From Micromonospora matsumotoense (GTDB taxonomy: Bacteria > Actinomycetota > Actinomycetes > Mycobacteriales > Micromonosporaceae): DNA of 64,000 nucleotides. The stretch spans positions 1 to 64,000 of the forward strand of contig NZ_FMCU01000002.1 in the NCBI RefSeq assembly GCF_900091525.1, read 5' to 3'. Position numbers and translations under genes: made by a program. Below are positions 1 to 8,996 of the stretch, piece by piece (the first letter of the stretch is position 1; the number at the start of each line of letters is the position of its first letter). The notes beneath the pieces are model-generated. The model made no database searches and had not been told where the DNA came from. It worked only from the letters and a program-made list of their open reading frames with translations.

Positions 1-180
1 ACGCCGTTCTTCGTGGCGGATCAGCTGGTGTCGTGGCCCCGGGTCGAGGGTGCGCCGCGTCGGGCGGCGGTGTCGGCGTTCGGGATGGGCGGGGTCAACG
101 CCCACGTCATCGTCGAGGAGGCACCGGCCCCGGCGGCCCGGGAACCCCTGCCGCAGCAGTCGTACGTGGTCAAGGTCTCC
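1..180 (+). repeat. KS 3'-end repeat, copy A
   Basis: This segment matches 7427-7606 base for base over most of its length. Both encode the end of a KS and the start of the linker, with only scattered, mostly third-position differences until about base 145. Copy A uses GC-rich codons in its second half where copy B uses GGT and GTG. Confidence 0.85.
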
Positions 181-2481
181 GCCGCCACCGAGGACGCGGT
201 ACGCCGCCTCGCCGCCGCGTACGCCGACTCCTTCGCGGCCGCCCCCGACGACCGGGCCACCGCCGACCTCTGCCACACCGCCAACGTGGGCCGCTCCTCG
301 CTCGACCACCAGACCGCCGTGAGCGGCCCCACCGGGCAGGCACTCGCCGAGCAGCTCCGGGCGGTCGCCGACGGCCGGGTCCCGGTCGCCCGCGTCGACT
401 GCCACCGCCCCGCCGAGCCGCTCCCCGCCGACCCGGCGCAGCGGCACGCGGTGGTGGTGGACCAGGTCCGGCAGGGCCACGCCGACATCGACTGGGCGGC
501 CCTGTCCGCACCGGGCGCACGGATCGTCGCGCTCCCCACCTACCCGTTCGACCGGGGCCGCTACTGGCACACCCGCCCCACCGCGACGGTGACCGTGCCG
601 GCCCCGGTCACCACCGTGCACCTGCCCCCGGAGAGCATCCCGCCAGTGGACCCCGGGGCCGCCGACGGCCGCCCCGGCGACCCGGGGTCGACGCCCGCAC
701 CGCAAGCGCTGCGCACCCGGTGGCGGCCCGCCGACCCGCTGCAAGGCGCATCGGCGTACGGGGTCACCGTGCGGGTGGTCGTGACGGACCGGGCCATCGG
801 TGGAGCGGTCTGCGCCGCGCTCGCCGCCCAGGGTGCCGACCTGGCCCCCGACGGGGCGACCACCCGGGCACTGGTGGTGGTCGACACCGCCACCGGGCCC
901 GCCGACGCCGCGCCGGACCTGCGCGGGTTCTGGGAGCAGCTCCGCTCGTACGCCGCGACCATCCCGCCGCAGGGCAGGGTGGTCTGGGTCGAACACCGGT
1001 CGGCCACTGTCGACGAGGCGGACCGCGCGCTGCTCGACGCCGAGGCCGCCGCGCGGGCGTTCGCGGTCCGCGCCGCCGCCGCCGAGAACCGGTTCACCGT
1101 CGCCGTGCTCGACCTCGACCCGGCCGATCCGGTCGAGACCCGCGCCTGGCAGATCGCCGCCGAGTTCGCCGCGCTGCGCCCCGGCGCGGACACCGTCGTG
1201 GCCTACCGCCGGGGCGTCCGGTACGTGCCGACCCCGTTGCCGGCCCTGCCGGGGCCACCGGCCGACCTGACCGGGGACGGGTACCACCTGGTCACCGGCG
1301 GCCTCGGCGCGGTCGGCCGGCGACTGGTCACGCACCTGGTGACGCGCGGTGCCCGGCGCATCGGCATCGTCGGCCGGTCACCGGTCGACGGGGCCGCCGA
1401 GGGCTTCCTCCGCGGGCTGCACCCCGCTGCCGAGGTGGACTACCACCGGTGCGACGTCGCGGACCAGGCCGCGTTGACCGCCGCCGCCGCGTCCTTCGCC
1501 CGCCGGTGGGGCCGGCTGCGCGGGATCGTGCACTGTTCCGGCGGGGTCAACCAGTTCGGGTCGCTGCGTCGTCGGCAGTGGTCGGAGGCGGCCCGGGTGA
1601 CCGCCCCGAAGGTCGCCGGCTCCCGCAACGTGATCCGGCTCGCCCGCACCGAGGGCGCCGACCACGTCGCCCTGGTCTCCTCGATCGCCGGCACCCTGCC
1701 CGACGCCGGCCGTGGCCTGGTGGACTACGCCCTGGCCAACGCGTACCAGTTGGCGCTGGCCGAGCAGACCGGCGACGACGGACCGACGGTGACCGCACAC
1801 GCCTGGCCGAACTGGTCCGGCATCGGCATGGCGGCGGACGAGTCCTACTCCGCCGGGCACTCGATCACCCTCGACCAGGCGTTGGCCGGCTTCGACGCGT
1901 ACCTGCTCACCGGGGGTGCCGTGGTGTTCCCCGGCAGCGCCGTACCGCAGCCGACCACCGTCTCCGCGCCACCGCCGGAGGCGGATCACCCGCCCGCACC
2001 GACGGCGGACCCCGGGCGTGCCCCGGCTTCGCCCACCGGCGGCGGCAACGGGGCGGCCGGGCCGTCGTCGGACGGTGACCCGGGGGTCGCGTACCGGCTG
2101 GTGCGGGACGCCTTCGTCGACGTGCTCGGCGAGGACCCCGGTGACTGCCCCCTGCCCGACCTCGGGCTGGACTCGTTGGTCATCGCCGACCTGACCAGCG
2201 CCATCGAGCGGCTCAGCGGGACGACCGTCGATCCCTCGCTGGTGATGCGGTCCCGCACCATGGCCGACCTCGCGGCCCGGCTCACCGACCGGGCCGGCAG
2301 ACCGGCCGGACCACCCGACCCGGCGTCCGGACCCGCCCCGGTGCCCGGCACGCCCGTGGCGGTGTCGTCCGGCGCGCCCGGAGCGGTGTCGTCCGCGCCC
2401 GGCCCGGACGACCCGGCACCCACGACGAGCCTCAGCGCACTGCTGCGGCCACTGCTCGCCAATGGCCAGCAGTCGCACTGA
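1..2481 (+). CDS. Type I PKS, 5'-truncated by window: (KS)-KR-ACP
   Basis: This modular PKS protein is already open at base 1. The first ~45 residues are the end of a ketosynthase (motif GMGGVNAHVIVEEAP). A linker of ~140 residues follows and ends in LPTYPFDRGRYW with no acyltransferase, the layout of AT-less (trans-AT type) modules. A ketoreductase then spans about 700-1940, with cofactor loop TGGLGAVG and the SSIAG serine and DYALANAY tyrosine. The acyl carrier domain lies at about 2086-2300, with its phosphopantetheine serine at 2173-2175 in LGLDSL. It would add one extender unit and reduce it to a hydroxyl. The extender must be loaded in trans or by an AT of another module. The KS end is nearly identical to the second KS end of the next gene (see repeats). 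The true start is outside the window. Confidence 0.93.
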   Translation, partial: TPFFVADQLVSWPRVEGAPRRAAVSAFGMGGVNAHVIVEEAPAPAAREPLPQQSYVVKVSAATEDAVRRLAAAYADSFAAAPDDRATADLCHTANVGRSSLDHQTAVSGPTGQALAEQLRAVADGRVPVARVDCHRPAEPLPADPAQRHAVVVDQVRQGHADIDWAALSAPGARIVALPTYPFDRGRYWHTRPTATVTVPAPVTTVHLPPESIPPVDPGAADGRPGDPGSTPAPQALRTRWRPADPLQGASAYGVTVRVVVTDRAIGGAVCAALAAQGADLAPDGATTRALVVVDTATGPADAAPDLRGFWEQLRSYAATIPPQGRVVWVEHRSATVDEADRALLDAEAAARAFAVRAAAAENRFTVAVLDLDPADPVETRAWQIAAEFAALRPGADTVVAYRRGVRYVPTPLPALPGPPADLTGDGYHLVTGGLGAVGRRLVTHLVTRGARRIGIVGRSPVDGAAEGFLRGLHPAAEVDYHRCDVADQAALTAAAASFARRWGRLRGIVHCSGGVNQFGSLRRRQWSEAARVTAPKVAGSRNVIRLARTEGADHVALVSSIAGTLPDAGRGLVDYALANAYQLALAEQTGDDGPTVTAHAWPNWSGIGMAADESYSAGHSITLDQALAGFDAYLLTGGAVVFPGSAVPQPTTVSAPPPEADHPPAPTADPGRAPASPTGGGNGAAGPSSDGDPGVAYRLVRDAFVDVLGEDPGDCPLPDLGLDSLVIADLTSAIERLSGTTVDPSLVMRSRTMADLAARLTDRAGRPAGPPDPASGPAPVPGTPVAVSSGAPGAVSSAPGPDDPAPTTSLSALLRPLLANGQQSH

Positions 2482-2518
2482 CCTGCCCACCGAGCCTGAC
2501 GGAAGGAGCGACGCGAGC

Positions 2519-5500
2519 ATGACGGACAGTCGAATCGCGGTGATCGGCATGGCCGTACGGCTTCCCGGTGCCGAGGATGTGGCGGACCTGCGCTGGCTGC
2601 TGACCCACGACTCGGTCGAGGTCGACGAGGTCCCGCCCAGCCGGTGGGCCCGCGACCACTACCTCGGCGACGGCGACCACCAGGGCACCCACCACCGGGG
2701 TGCCTTCCTCCAGGACCCGTTCTCCTTCGACCACGAGGCGTTCGGCCTGACCGCCGGTGACGCCGTCCTGCTCGATCCGCAGCAGCGGGTGATGCTGGAG
2801 GTCGGTGCGCGGGCGCTGGAGGACGCCGGCTACCGGTCCGTCCGCCGCCGCCTCGACGCGGGCGTCTTCGTCGGTGCCCGGATGAACTCCTACGGCTTCG
2901 ACCACGGTCGTGGGCTGGCCCCGACCGGCTCGGACGGCACCGGACGGCCGGTCCCGGCGGCCCTGTGGGGCCGGTCGCAGAACTTCGTCGCGGCCTGGCT
3001 CTCCGACCGCCTCGACCTCACCGGCCCCAGCCTGGTCGTCGACACCGCCTGCTCGTCCTCGCTGACGGCGGTCTGGTTGGCCTGCCAGAGCCTCGCCGCA
3101 GGCAGTTGCGAGATCGCGCTGGTCGGCGGCGTGGACCTGCTGCTCGACCCGCTGACCTTCGTGTTGCTGTCCCGCACCGGCGCGCTCTCCCCGGACGGGC
3201 TGTGCCAGACCTTCGACGAGCGGGCCAACGGATACGTCCCCGGCGAGGGGGCCGTCGCCCTGGTGCTCAAGCCGATGGCCACGGCGGTGGCCGACGGTGA
3301 CCTGATCCTCGGCGCGATCGCCGGCACCGGAGTCAACAACGACGGCCGCACCATGGGGGTGACCACCCCCAACCTGGAGGCCCAGATCGCGCTGCTCGAC
3401 CGGGTGTACGGCCGGATCGACCCCACCACCGTGCAGTACGTCGAGACCCACGGCACCGGCACCGCCATCGGCGACCCGATCGAGGTACGGGCGCTCACCG
3501 ACGTGTTCGGCCGGCGCGGCGTCGCCACCGGCAGCGTCGCGCTCGGCTCGCTGAAACGGCGGATCGGGCACCTGCACTCGGCGTCCGGCCTGGCCGGCCT
3601 GGCCAAGATCGTCCTCTGCCTACGGGACGAGATCGTCCCCGGGGTGCCGGTGCCCACGGTCAACCCGCGACTCCGGCTGGACACCGGCCCGCTGCACCTG
3701 CCGCCGCGTCCCCGACCCTGGCCGGCGGCCCCGATCCGCCGGGCCGGCGTGAGCGGCTTCGGCTTCGGCGGCACCAACGCGCACGTGGTGGCCGAGGCAG
3801 CGACCGGGCCCGCGCCGACCAGCACCGGGGCCGGCCGGCCCGCCGAGGTGCTGGCCCTCTCCGCCGACAGCCCGGACGTGCTGCGCGAACTGGTCGCGCA
3901 GTGGGTGGAGTTCCTCCCGTCGGCAGCCGACGAGATCGCCGACGTGCTCGCCACCGCCCGGCTCGGCCGGCCGGCCCGCGCCGTACGCTGCGCGGTCGCC
4001 GGACCGGACGCCGACCGCCTCGCCGCCGCGCTGCGCGCCCGGCTGCTGCACGCCGACGTCCCGCTGGGGGAGCCCACCGGACGACCGCCCGTGGTGGCCG
4101 TCCGCCCGGTGGCCGGGTCCGCGCCGCCGCGCTGGCTGCTCGCGCTCCACCACGACGTGCCGGCGGTACGGGAGATCGTCGGCCGGTTCGAGACCGCGGT
4201 CGGCAGCCCGGTGACGACGTTCTCCGGCCCACTGCTGCGGATCTGCGCGGGGGTCGTGCTGGCCGTGGCGCTGCGCGACACCGGGGTACCCGAGCAGGCG
4301 GTCGACCTGCCGCCCGGCTGGTCGCCGATCGCCGACTTCACGCACGGCCGTACCTCCCTGGAACAGGCGCTCAGCACGGTGCTGGCCGCCGGGGCCGCGA
4401 CCACCGAGGCCCCGGCCCCCGCTGACGGCGCGGTGGACCTCGGTGCGCGCCTCGCCGCCGCCACCGACGGGCGGGAGGTCGCCGCGGTGCTCGCCGTCGT
4501 CGCGGCGGAACTCTACGAAGCCGGCGTGGACATCGACTGGGCCACGTTCCAGGGGCCGGTCGCCTGGCGCAAGCGCCTCCTGCCGGTCGGTCAGGCCCGG
4601 GGCCCCGCGCTGGACCTGCGGGAGCCGCTGCGCTCCGCCGAGCCCGGCGGCCCGCTCACGCTCGACGACGCCGGCCCGGCCGGGTTTGCCTTCTCCCGCG
4701 TCTTCGGGCCGGGCGAGGTGCCGATCGCCCAGCACTCGGTGTACCGCCGGATCATGCTCCCCGGTGTCGCCTGGTTCGACTTCCTGCGCCAGGGCGCCGA
4801 GCTGCGCGGCGGGCCGTTCCACGGGGTGCACGACGTGCTCTTCCACCGCCCGCTCATCCCGACCGGGGCGCACCGGGTGGTGTGCCGGGTCGATGCCGAG
4901 GGGCGGTTCACCGTCGCCGACGTCGCCGGCACCCCCTTCGTCACCGGCCGGTACGCCCCACAGCCCGATCCGGTGCCCGCGCCGCAACCGCTCGCGGCGC
5001 TGCTCGACACCTGCGCCCGGGTGCACGCCGGGTCCACCGTGTACCGCTGGCTGCGCCGCATCGGCTACCAGCACGGCCGGTACTACCGCAACATCTCCTG
5101 GGTCGCCAGCCTCTCCGGCGGGGGCACCCTCGCCCGGATCGAGGGGGGCCGGCAACGCATCCTGAACCCCCCGGACGTCCAGCTCTTCCCGGGGCTGCTG
5201 GACAGCGTCACCATCGCGGCGATCGACCCGGACAACCCCGTCTTCGGCACCGACCACGCCACCGCGTTCATCCCGCTCTCCGTCGACCGGGTGAGCGTGC
5301 ACGGTGCGCTGGCCGACGCCGCCTACGTACGTACCGAGGTGTCCTTCTGGAACGAGGAGGCGTGCCGGGTCACCCAGGTCGTCCTCGACGCCGCAGGCGT
5401 ACCCCTGCTGACCTTCGGGGACATCTCCTCCAAGCGGGTGCCCGTCCTCGCGTTCAGCGACCCGCCGCCGGCCGACACCGCGCGGCGACCGGCGGCCGGG

Positions 5501-8500
5501 TCGGCCGTCGCGCCGGTCACCGCCGCTGCTGCCGTCCCGGTGGGCCCTGCCGTGCCGGCCGCTGCGGTGAGCGCGGCGCCGGTGCGTGGGGACGCGCCCG
5601 TGCCTGTGGAGGCGCGCCGGCCCGCAGCGGAGCCGGCCGGGCCAGCGCCGGAGGTGCCGCCGGCCGGCGGCACCTCCGGCGCTGACCTGCCGGCCAGCGG
5701 CCCCGTCCCGACGACGCCGTTCGCCCGGGCGCTCGCCTGGTTCCTGGCCCTGGCCGGTACGGACGCCGAGCACGTCGATGTCGAGTTCCTCTCCGCCGGC
5801 TTCGACTCCGTCGGCCTGGTCGGTCTCAGTGAACGACTGTCCCGGGAACACGGGCTGTCGCTGTATCCGACCGTCTTCTTCGAGTACCCGACCCCCCGCA
5901 GCTTCGCCCAGCACCTCGTCGACGAGGCACCCGAGTTCGTGGCCGCGCTGACCGCGTCGCCGGCCCCGGTCGCGCCGGACGCCGTCGCCCCACCGCCAGC
6001 TGACACCACCCGCACCCCACCGGTCGGCACCGTCCCCATCCCGCCGCCGGCCGCCCCCGGGGCGGCGCGGGCCGGTACCGCCTCCGCCGCGCCGCCGGAC
6101 CGTTCCGTGCCCGTCCCGCTGCCGGACCGTTCCGTGCCCGTCCCGCTGCCGGACCGTTCCGTGCCCGTCCCGCTGCCGGACAGGTCCGTGCCCGTCCCGC
6201 TGCCGACCGGCAGCGTTCCCACTCGGCCCCCGGCCGCCTCGATGTCGGCCGTCGCCGCGTCGCCCGTTGCCGGCGCGGCGGGGGTGTCCGGGGTCGACGG
6301 GACGGACCCCGGGCGCGACATCGCCGTCGTGGGTGCCGCGATCCGGGTGCCCACGGCAGGCGACCTCGACGCGTTCTGGACGCTGCTCACCGACGGGCGC
6401 GACACCGTCGGCGCCCTGCCCGAGGGCCGGTGGCAGCAACTGGAAGGCCCGGTGCCGCAGGCGTCGTTCCTGGACCGGGTCGACGAGTTCGACCCCGTGC
6501 CGTTCCGGATCTCCGCCCGGGAGGCACCGCTGATCGACCCCCAGGCCCGCATCGTGTACGAGACCATCTGGCAGGCCCTGGAGGACGCCGGCCGGACCGG
6601 GCAGGGGAGCCCGGACAACCGGATCGGCCTGTGGATCGCCTACAGCCACGACCACTATCACGAGGAGCGGTCCCGACACGGGGTGGCCGACGGGCGCGGG
6701 CTGGGCCTGGAGGCGATGATCCCGAACCGGCTGTCGTACCTGATGGACTGGCACGGCCCGAGCGTCGTGGTGAACACGCTCTGTTCGTCGTCGCTGGTGG
6801 CGTTGCACACCGCCGTACAGCACCTGCGGGCCGGCGACATCGACACCGCCGTCATCGGTGGCGTGCACGCCGCGATCAGCCCGGAGTACTTCGACTCCAT
6901 GCGGGACCTGCGCGCACTATCCCCCAGCTTCCGTTGCCGGGCCTTCGACGTCGAGGCCGACGGGTTCGTGCCCGGCGAGGGAGCGGTGGCGATCGTGCTC
7001 CGCCGCCGCGCGGACGCCGAACGCGACGCCGACCGTATCCGGGGCCTGATCAAGGGGGTGGCGGTGAACCACGGCGGCCGGACCACCCGCTACTCCGCCC
7101 CGAGCCCCGCCGGCCAGCGGGAGGTGATTGTGGCGGCGTTGCGGGATGCGGGGGTGGGTGTGGATCGGATCGGGATGGTGGAGGCGCATGGGACGGGAAC
7201 GTCGTTGGGTGATCCGATTGAGGTGGAGGGTTTGACGCGGGCGTGGCGGGGTTTCACGTCGCGGACGCAGTTCTGTGCGATCGGTTCGTTGAAGTCGAAC
7301 ATCGGTCATTTGGAGCCGGCGGCGGGCCTGGCGGGGTTGGTGAAGGTGTTGTTGTCGTTGGAGCACGGGGTGGTGCCTCCGACGTTGCATGTGGTGCGGC
7401 CGAATGACCACATCCGGTTTGAGGACACGCCGTTCTTCGTCGCGGATCAGCCGGTGTCGTGGCCCCGGGTCGAGGGTGCGCCGCGTCGGGCGGCGGTGTC
7501 GGCGTTCGGGATGGGTGGGGTGAACGCGCACGTCATCGTGGAGGAGGCACCGGCGCCGGCCGTCCGGGAACCCCTGCCGCAGCAGTCGCATCTGGTGAAG
7601 GTGTCCGCGGCCAGTGAGGACGGGGTGCGTCGGTTGGCGGGCGGGTATGCGCGCATGTTGTCGGGTGTGGATTCGTCTGTGGTGGGTGATGTGGGGTTCA
7701 CGGCGAATGTGGGTCGGGCGTCGCATCGTTTTCGGGTGGCGGTGCAGGGTGCTGACGGGTCGGGGTTGGTCAATGGTCTGAGTGCGGTGGCGGGTGGGGA
7801 TCGGCCGGTGGGTCGGTTGTCGAATGAGCCGCCGGTGTCGGTGTTCCTGTTTTCGGGTCAGGGTTCGCAGTATCCGGGGATGGGTGCTGGTTTGTACGCG
7901 ACTGAGCCGGTGTTCCGGGCGGCGTTCGATGAGTGCGCGGAACTGGTGGCGTCGGGTGGGGATGTGCCGTTGCGGGAGGTGGTGTTGGGGGGTCGGGGTG
8001 GTGAGTTGGTGCAGACGCGGTTTGCGCAGGTGGGGATCGTGTCGGTGCAGGTGGGGTTGGTGCGGTTGTTGGAGTCGTGGGGGGTGCGCCCGGGTCTGGT
8101 GGTGGGTCACAGCGTGGGCGAATTGACCGCGGCGTGGGCGGCGGGGGTGCTCGCGTTGCCGGAGGTGTTGCGGTTGGCGGTGGTGCGGGGTGGGTTGATG
8201 CAGGCGCAGCCGTCGGGTGGGGCGATGGCGGTGGTGTTCGCCGACGCCGGATCGGTGGAGGCGGTGTTGCCGTCCTTCCCGGGGGTGGAGATCGCGGCGT
8301 GCAACGCCCCGCGCAGCGTGACGATCTCCGGCCCGGCCGAGGCGGTGGAGGCGTTCGGTGCCGGGTCGGGGTTGCGGATGCAGCGGTTGACGGTGAGTCA
8401 TGCGTTCCACTCGGCGGCGATGGCCGGGGCGGTGGACCCGTTCGCCCAGGCGTTCGGGCAGGCGGTGGTGTCTCCGCCGCGGGTCGGGTTCGCCTCGACG

Positions 8501-8986
8501 GTGACGGGTGGTTGGCATGACGCCGGGTCGGTGGCCGACGGCCGGTTGTGGGGGTCGGGGATTCGCCGGCCGGTCCGCTTCACCCAGGCGATCGAGGCGG
8601 TGCACACCGCCGGCGGACGAGTCTTCTGGGAGATCGGCGCGCATCCCGTGTTGACCGGTCTGGCCCGGGCGACCCTCACCGACACCGATCTGACCTGGCT
8701 ACCGACGCTACGCCGGGACCACGACGACCAGACCCAGCTCCACACGGCCATCACGTCGTTCTACAACCACGGCCACGGCGACCTCGACTGGGCCGGGGTG
8801 CACCACGGGAAGGGACACCGCACCACCACCATCCCCACCTACCCCTTCGAGCGCCGGGAGCTGAGCGCGCCCCGGGTCCCCGGGTCCGCCGCCGTGCGGC
8901 GTCGACCGGAGCCGGAGGTTTCCGTACCCGCAGCAGGTGATGAGGCAGTCGGCCACCCGTTGTTCGACCGTCACTACGAGCACTGA
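2519..8986 (+). CDS. Type I PKS: KS-(no AT)-DH-ACP-KS-AT
   Basis: Residue numbers are from the ATG at 2519, chosen for the Shine-Dalgarno GGAAGGAG at 2501-2508; an in-frame ATG at 2462 has none. KS1 is at 4-428 (Cys178, His311, His351, the last in an altered KRRIGHLHS motif). An AT-less linker follows. A dehydratase-like domain is at 723-975: His739 and Asp895 are present, but the HxxxG glycine is Arg and the residue four after Asp is Ile, so activity is doubtful. The ACP is at 1067-1138 (Ser1097). A repetitive Pro-rich linker leads to KS2 at 1267-1678 (Cys1422, His1557, His1597, the TLCSSSLVAL type common in trans-AT systems). The AT is at about 1775-2044 (Ser1865 in GHSVGE; HAFH at 1961-1964 indicates malonyl-CoA). 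The protein stops after the AT. The DH-KR-ACP completing the module begins the next protein, 11 bp downstream. Base usage shifts from about 7125 to 8570. Confidence 0.92.
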   Translation: MTDSRIAVIGMAVRLPGAEDVADLRWLLTHDSVEVDEVPPSRWARDHYLGDGDHQGTHHRGAFLQDPFSFDHEAFGLTAGDAVLLDPQQRVMLEVGARALEDAGYRSVRRRLDAGVFVGARMNSYGFDHGRGLAPTGSDGTGRPVPAALWGRSQNFVAAWLSDRLDLTGPSLVVDTACSSSLTAVWLACQSLAAGSCEIALVGGVDLLLDPLTFVLLSRTGALSPDGLCQTFDERANGYVPGEGAVALVLKPMATAVADGDLILGAIAGTGVNNDGRTMGVTTPNLEAQIALLDRVYGRIDPTTVQYVETHGTGTAIGDPIEVRALTDVFGRRGVATGSVALGSLKRRIGHLHSASGLAGLAKIVLCLRDEIVPGVPVPTVNPRLRLDTGPLHLPPRPRPWPAAPIRRAGVSGFGFGGTNAHVVAEAATGPAPTSTGAGRPAEVLALSADSPDVLRELVAQWVEFLPSAADEIADVLATARLGRPARAVRCAVAGPDADRLAAALRARLLHADVPLGEPTGRPPVVAVRPVAGSAPPRWLLALHHDVPAVREIVGRFETAVGSPVTTFSGPLLRICAGVVLAVALRDTGVPEQAVDLPPGWSPIADFTHGRTSLEQALSTVLAAGAATTEAPAPADGAVDLGARLAAATDGREVAAVLAVVAAELYEAGVDIDWATFQGPVAWRKRLLPVGQARGPALDLREPLRSAEPGGPLTLDDAGPAGFAFSRVFGPGEVPIAQHSVYRRIMLPGVAWFDFLRQGAELRGGPFHGVHDVLFHRPLIPTGAHRVVCRVDAEGRFTVADVAGTPFVTGRYAPQPDPVPAPQPLAALLDTCARVHAGSTVYRWLRRIGYQHGRYYRNISWVASLSGGGTLARIEGGRQRILNPPDVQLFPGLLDSVTIAAIDPDNPVFGTDHATAFIPLSVDRVSVHGALADAAYVRTEVSFWNEEACRVTQVVLDAAGVPLLTFGDISSKRVPVLAFSDPPPADTARRPAAGSAVAPVTAAAAVPVGPAVPAAAVSAAPVRGDAPVPVEARRPAAEPAGPAPEVPPAGGTSGADLPASGPVPTTPFARALAWFLALAGTDAEHVDVEFLSAGFDSVGLVGLSERLSREHGLSLYPTVFFEYPTPRSFAQHLVDEAPEFVAALTASPAPVAPDAVAPPPADTTRTPPVGTVPIPPPAAPGAARAGTASAAPPDRSVPVPLPDRSVPVPLPDRSVPVPLPDRSVPVPLPTGSVPTRPPAASMSAVAASPVAGAAGVSGVDGTDPGRDIAVVGAAIRVPTAGDLDAFWTLLTDGRDTVGALPEGRWQQLEGPVPQASFLDRVDEFDPVPFRISAREAPLIDPQARIVYETIWQALEDAGRTGQGSPDNRIGLWIAYSHDHYHEERSRHGVADGRGLGLEAMIPNRLSYLMDWHGPSVVVNTLCSSSLVALHTAVQHLRAGDIDTAVIGGVHAAISPEYFDSMRDLRALSPSFRCRAFDVEADGFVPGEGAVAIVLRRRADAERDADRIRGLIKGVAVNHGGRTTRYSAPSPAGQREVIVAALRDAGVGVDRIGMVEAHGTGTSLGDPIEVEGLTRAWRGFTSRTQFCAIGSLKSNIGHLEPAAGLAGLVKVLLSLEHGVVPPTLHVVRPNDHIRFEDTPFFVADQPVSWPRVEGAPRRAAVSAFGMGGVNAHVIVEEAPAPAVREPLPQQSHLVKVSAASEDGVRRLAGGYARMLSGVDSSVVGDVGFTANVGRASHRFRVAVQGADGSGLVNGLSAVAGGDRPVGRLSNEPPVSVFLFSGQGSQYPGMGAGLYATEPVFRAAFDECAELVASGGDVPLREVVLGGRGGELVQTRFAQVGIVSVQVGLVRLLESWGVRPGLVVGHSVGELTAAWAAGVLALPEVLRLAVVRGGLMQAQPSGGAMAVVFADAGSVEAVLPSFPGVEIAACNAPRSVTISGPAEAVEAFGAGSGLRMQRLTVSHAFHSAAMAGAVDPFAQAFGQAVVSPPRVGFASTVTGGWHDAGSVADGRLWGSGIRRPVRFTQAIEAVHTAGGRVFWEIGAHPVLTGLARATLTDTDLTWLPTLRRDHDDQTQLHTAITSFYNHGHGDLDWAGVHHGKGHRTTTIPTYPFERRELSAPRVPGSAAVRRRPEPEVSVPAAGDEAVGHPLFDRHYEH
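6095..6202 (+). repeat. Four 27-bp tandem repeats in PKS linker
   Basis: Four head-to-tail 27-bp units (6095, 6122, 6149, 6176) each encode PDRSVPVPL. The first three are identical and the fourth differs slightly; a partial fifth follows. They lie in the interdomain linker between ACP and KS2 of the PKS at 2519-8986. The unit keeps frame, so copy number can change without breaking the protein. Confidence 0.95.
7427..7606 (+). repeat. KS 3'-end repeat, copy B
   Basis: This is the partner of 1-180. It lies inside a longer stretch (about 7125-8570) whose leucine codons are largely TTG and glycine codons largely GGT or GGG, unlike the CTG/GGC usage on both sides. That points to a module or gene-conversion tract of separate origin. 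Confidence 0.8.
8172..8574 (+). repeat. AT repeat, copy A
   Basis: This 403-bp tract of the AT domain is closely matched by 15466-15868 in the next PKS gene. From 8332 to 8574 I count only two differences. The segment just before (about 8240-8330) is clearly more divergent, so the identity is patchy, as expected of gene conversion. Confidence 0.9.
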
Positions 8987-8996
8987 GCGAGGGAAC

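Noticed and set aside
3620..6868. Long minus-strand frame (about 1080 codons) opposite the PKS; similar ones at 8751-12350, 12402-16247, 17338-21477, 47607-50702, 53809-56175, 56148-59825 and 59789-63034
   Set aside because: They are antisense shadows caused by very high third-position GC. Their translations are low-complexity Arg/Gly/Pro/His and match no family, while the plus strand encodes clear domains.
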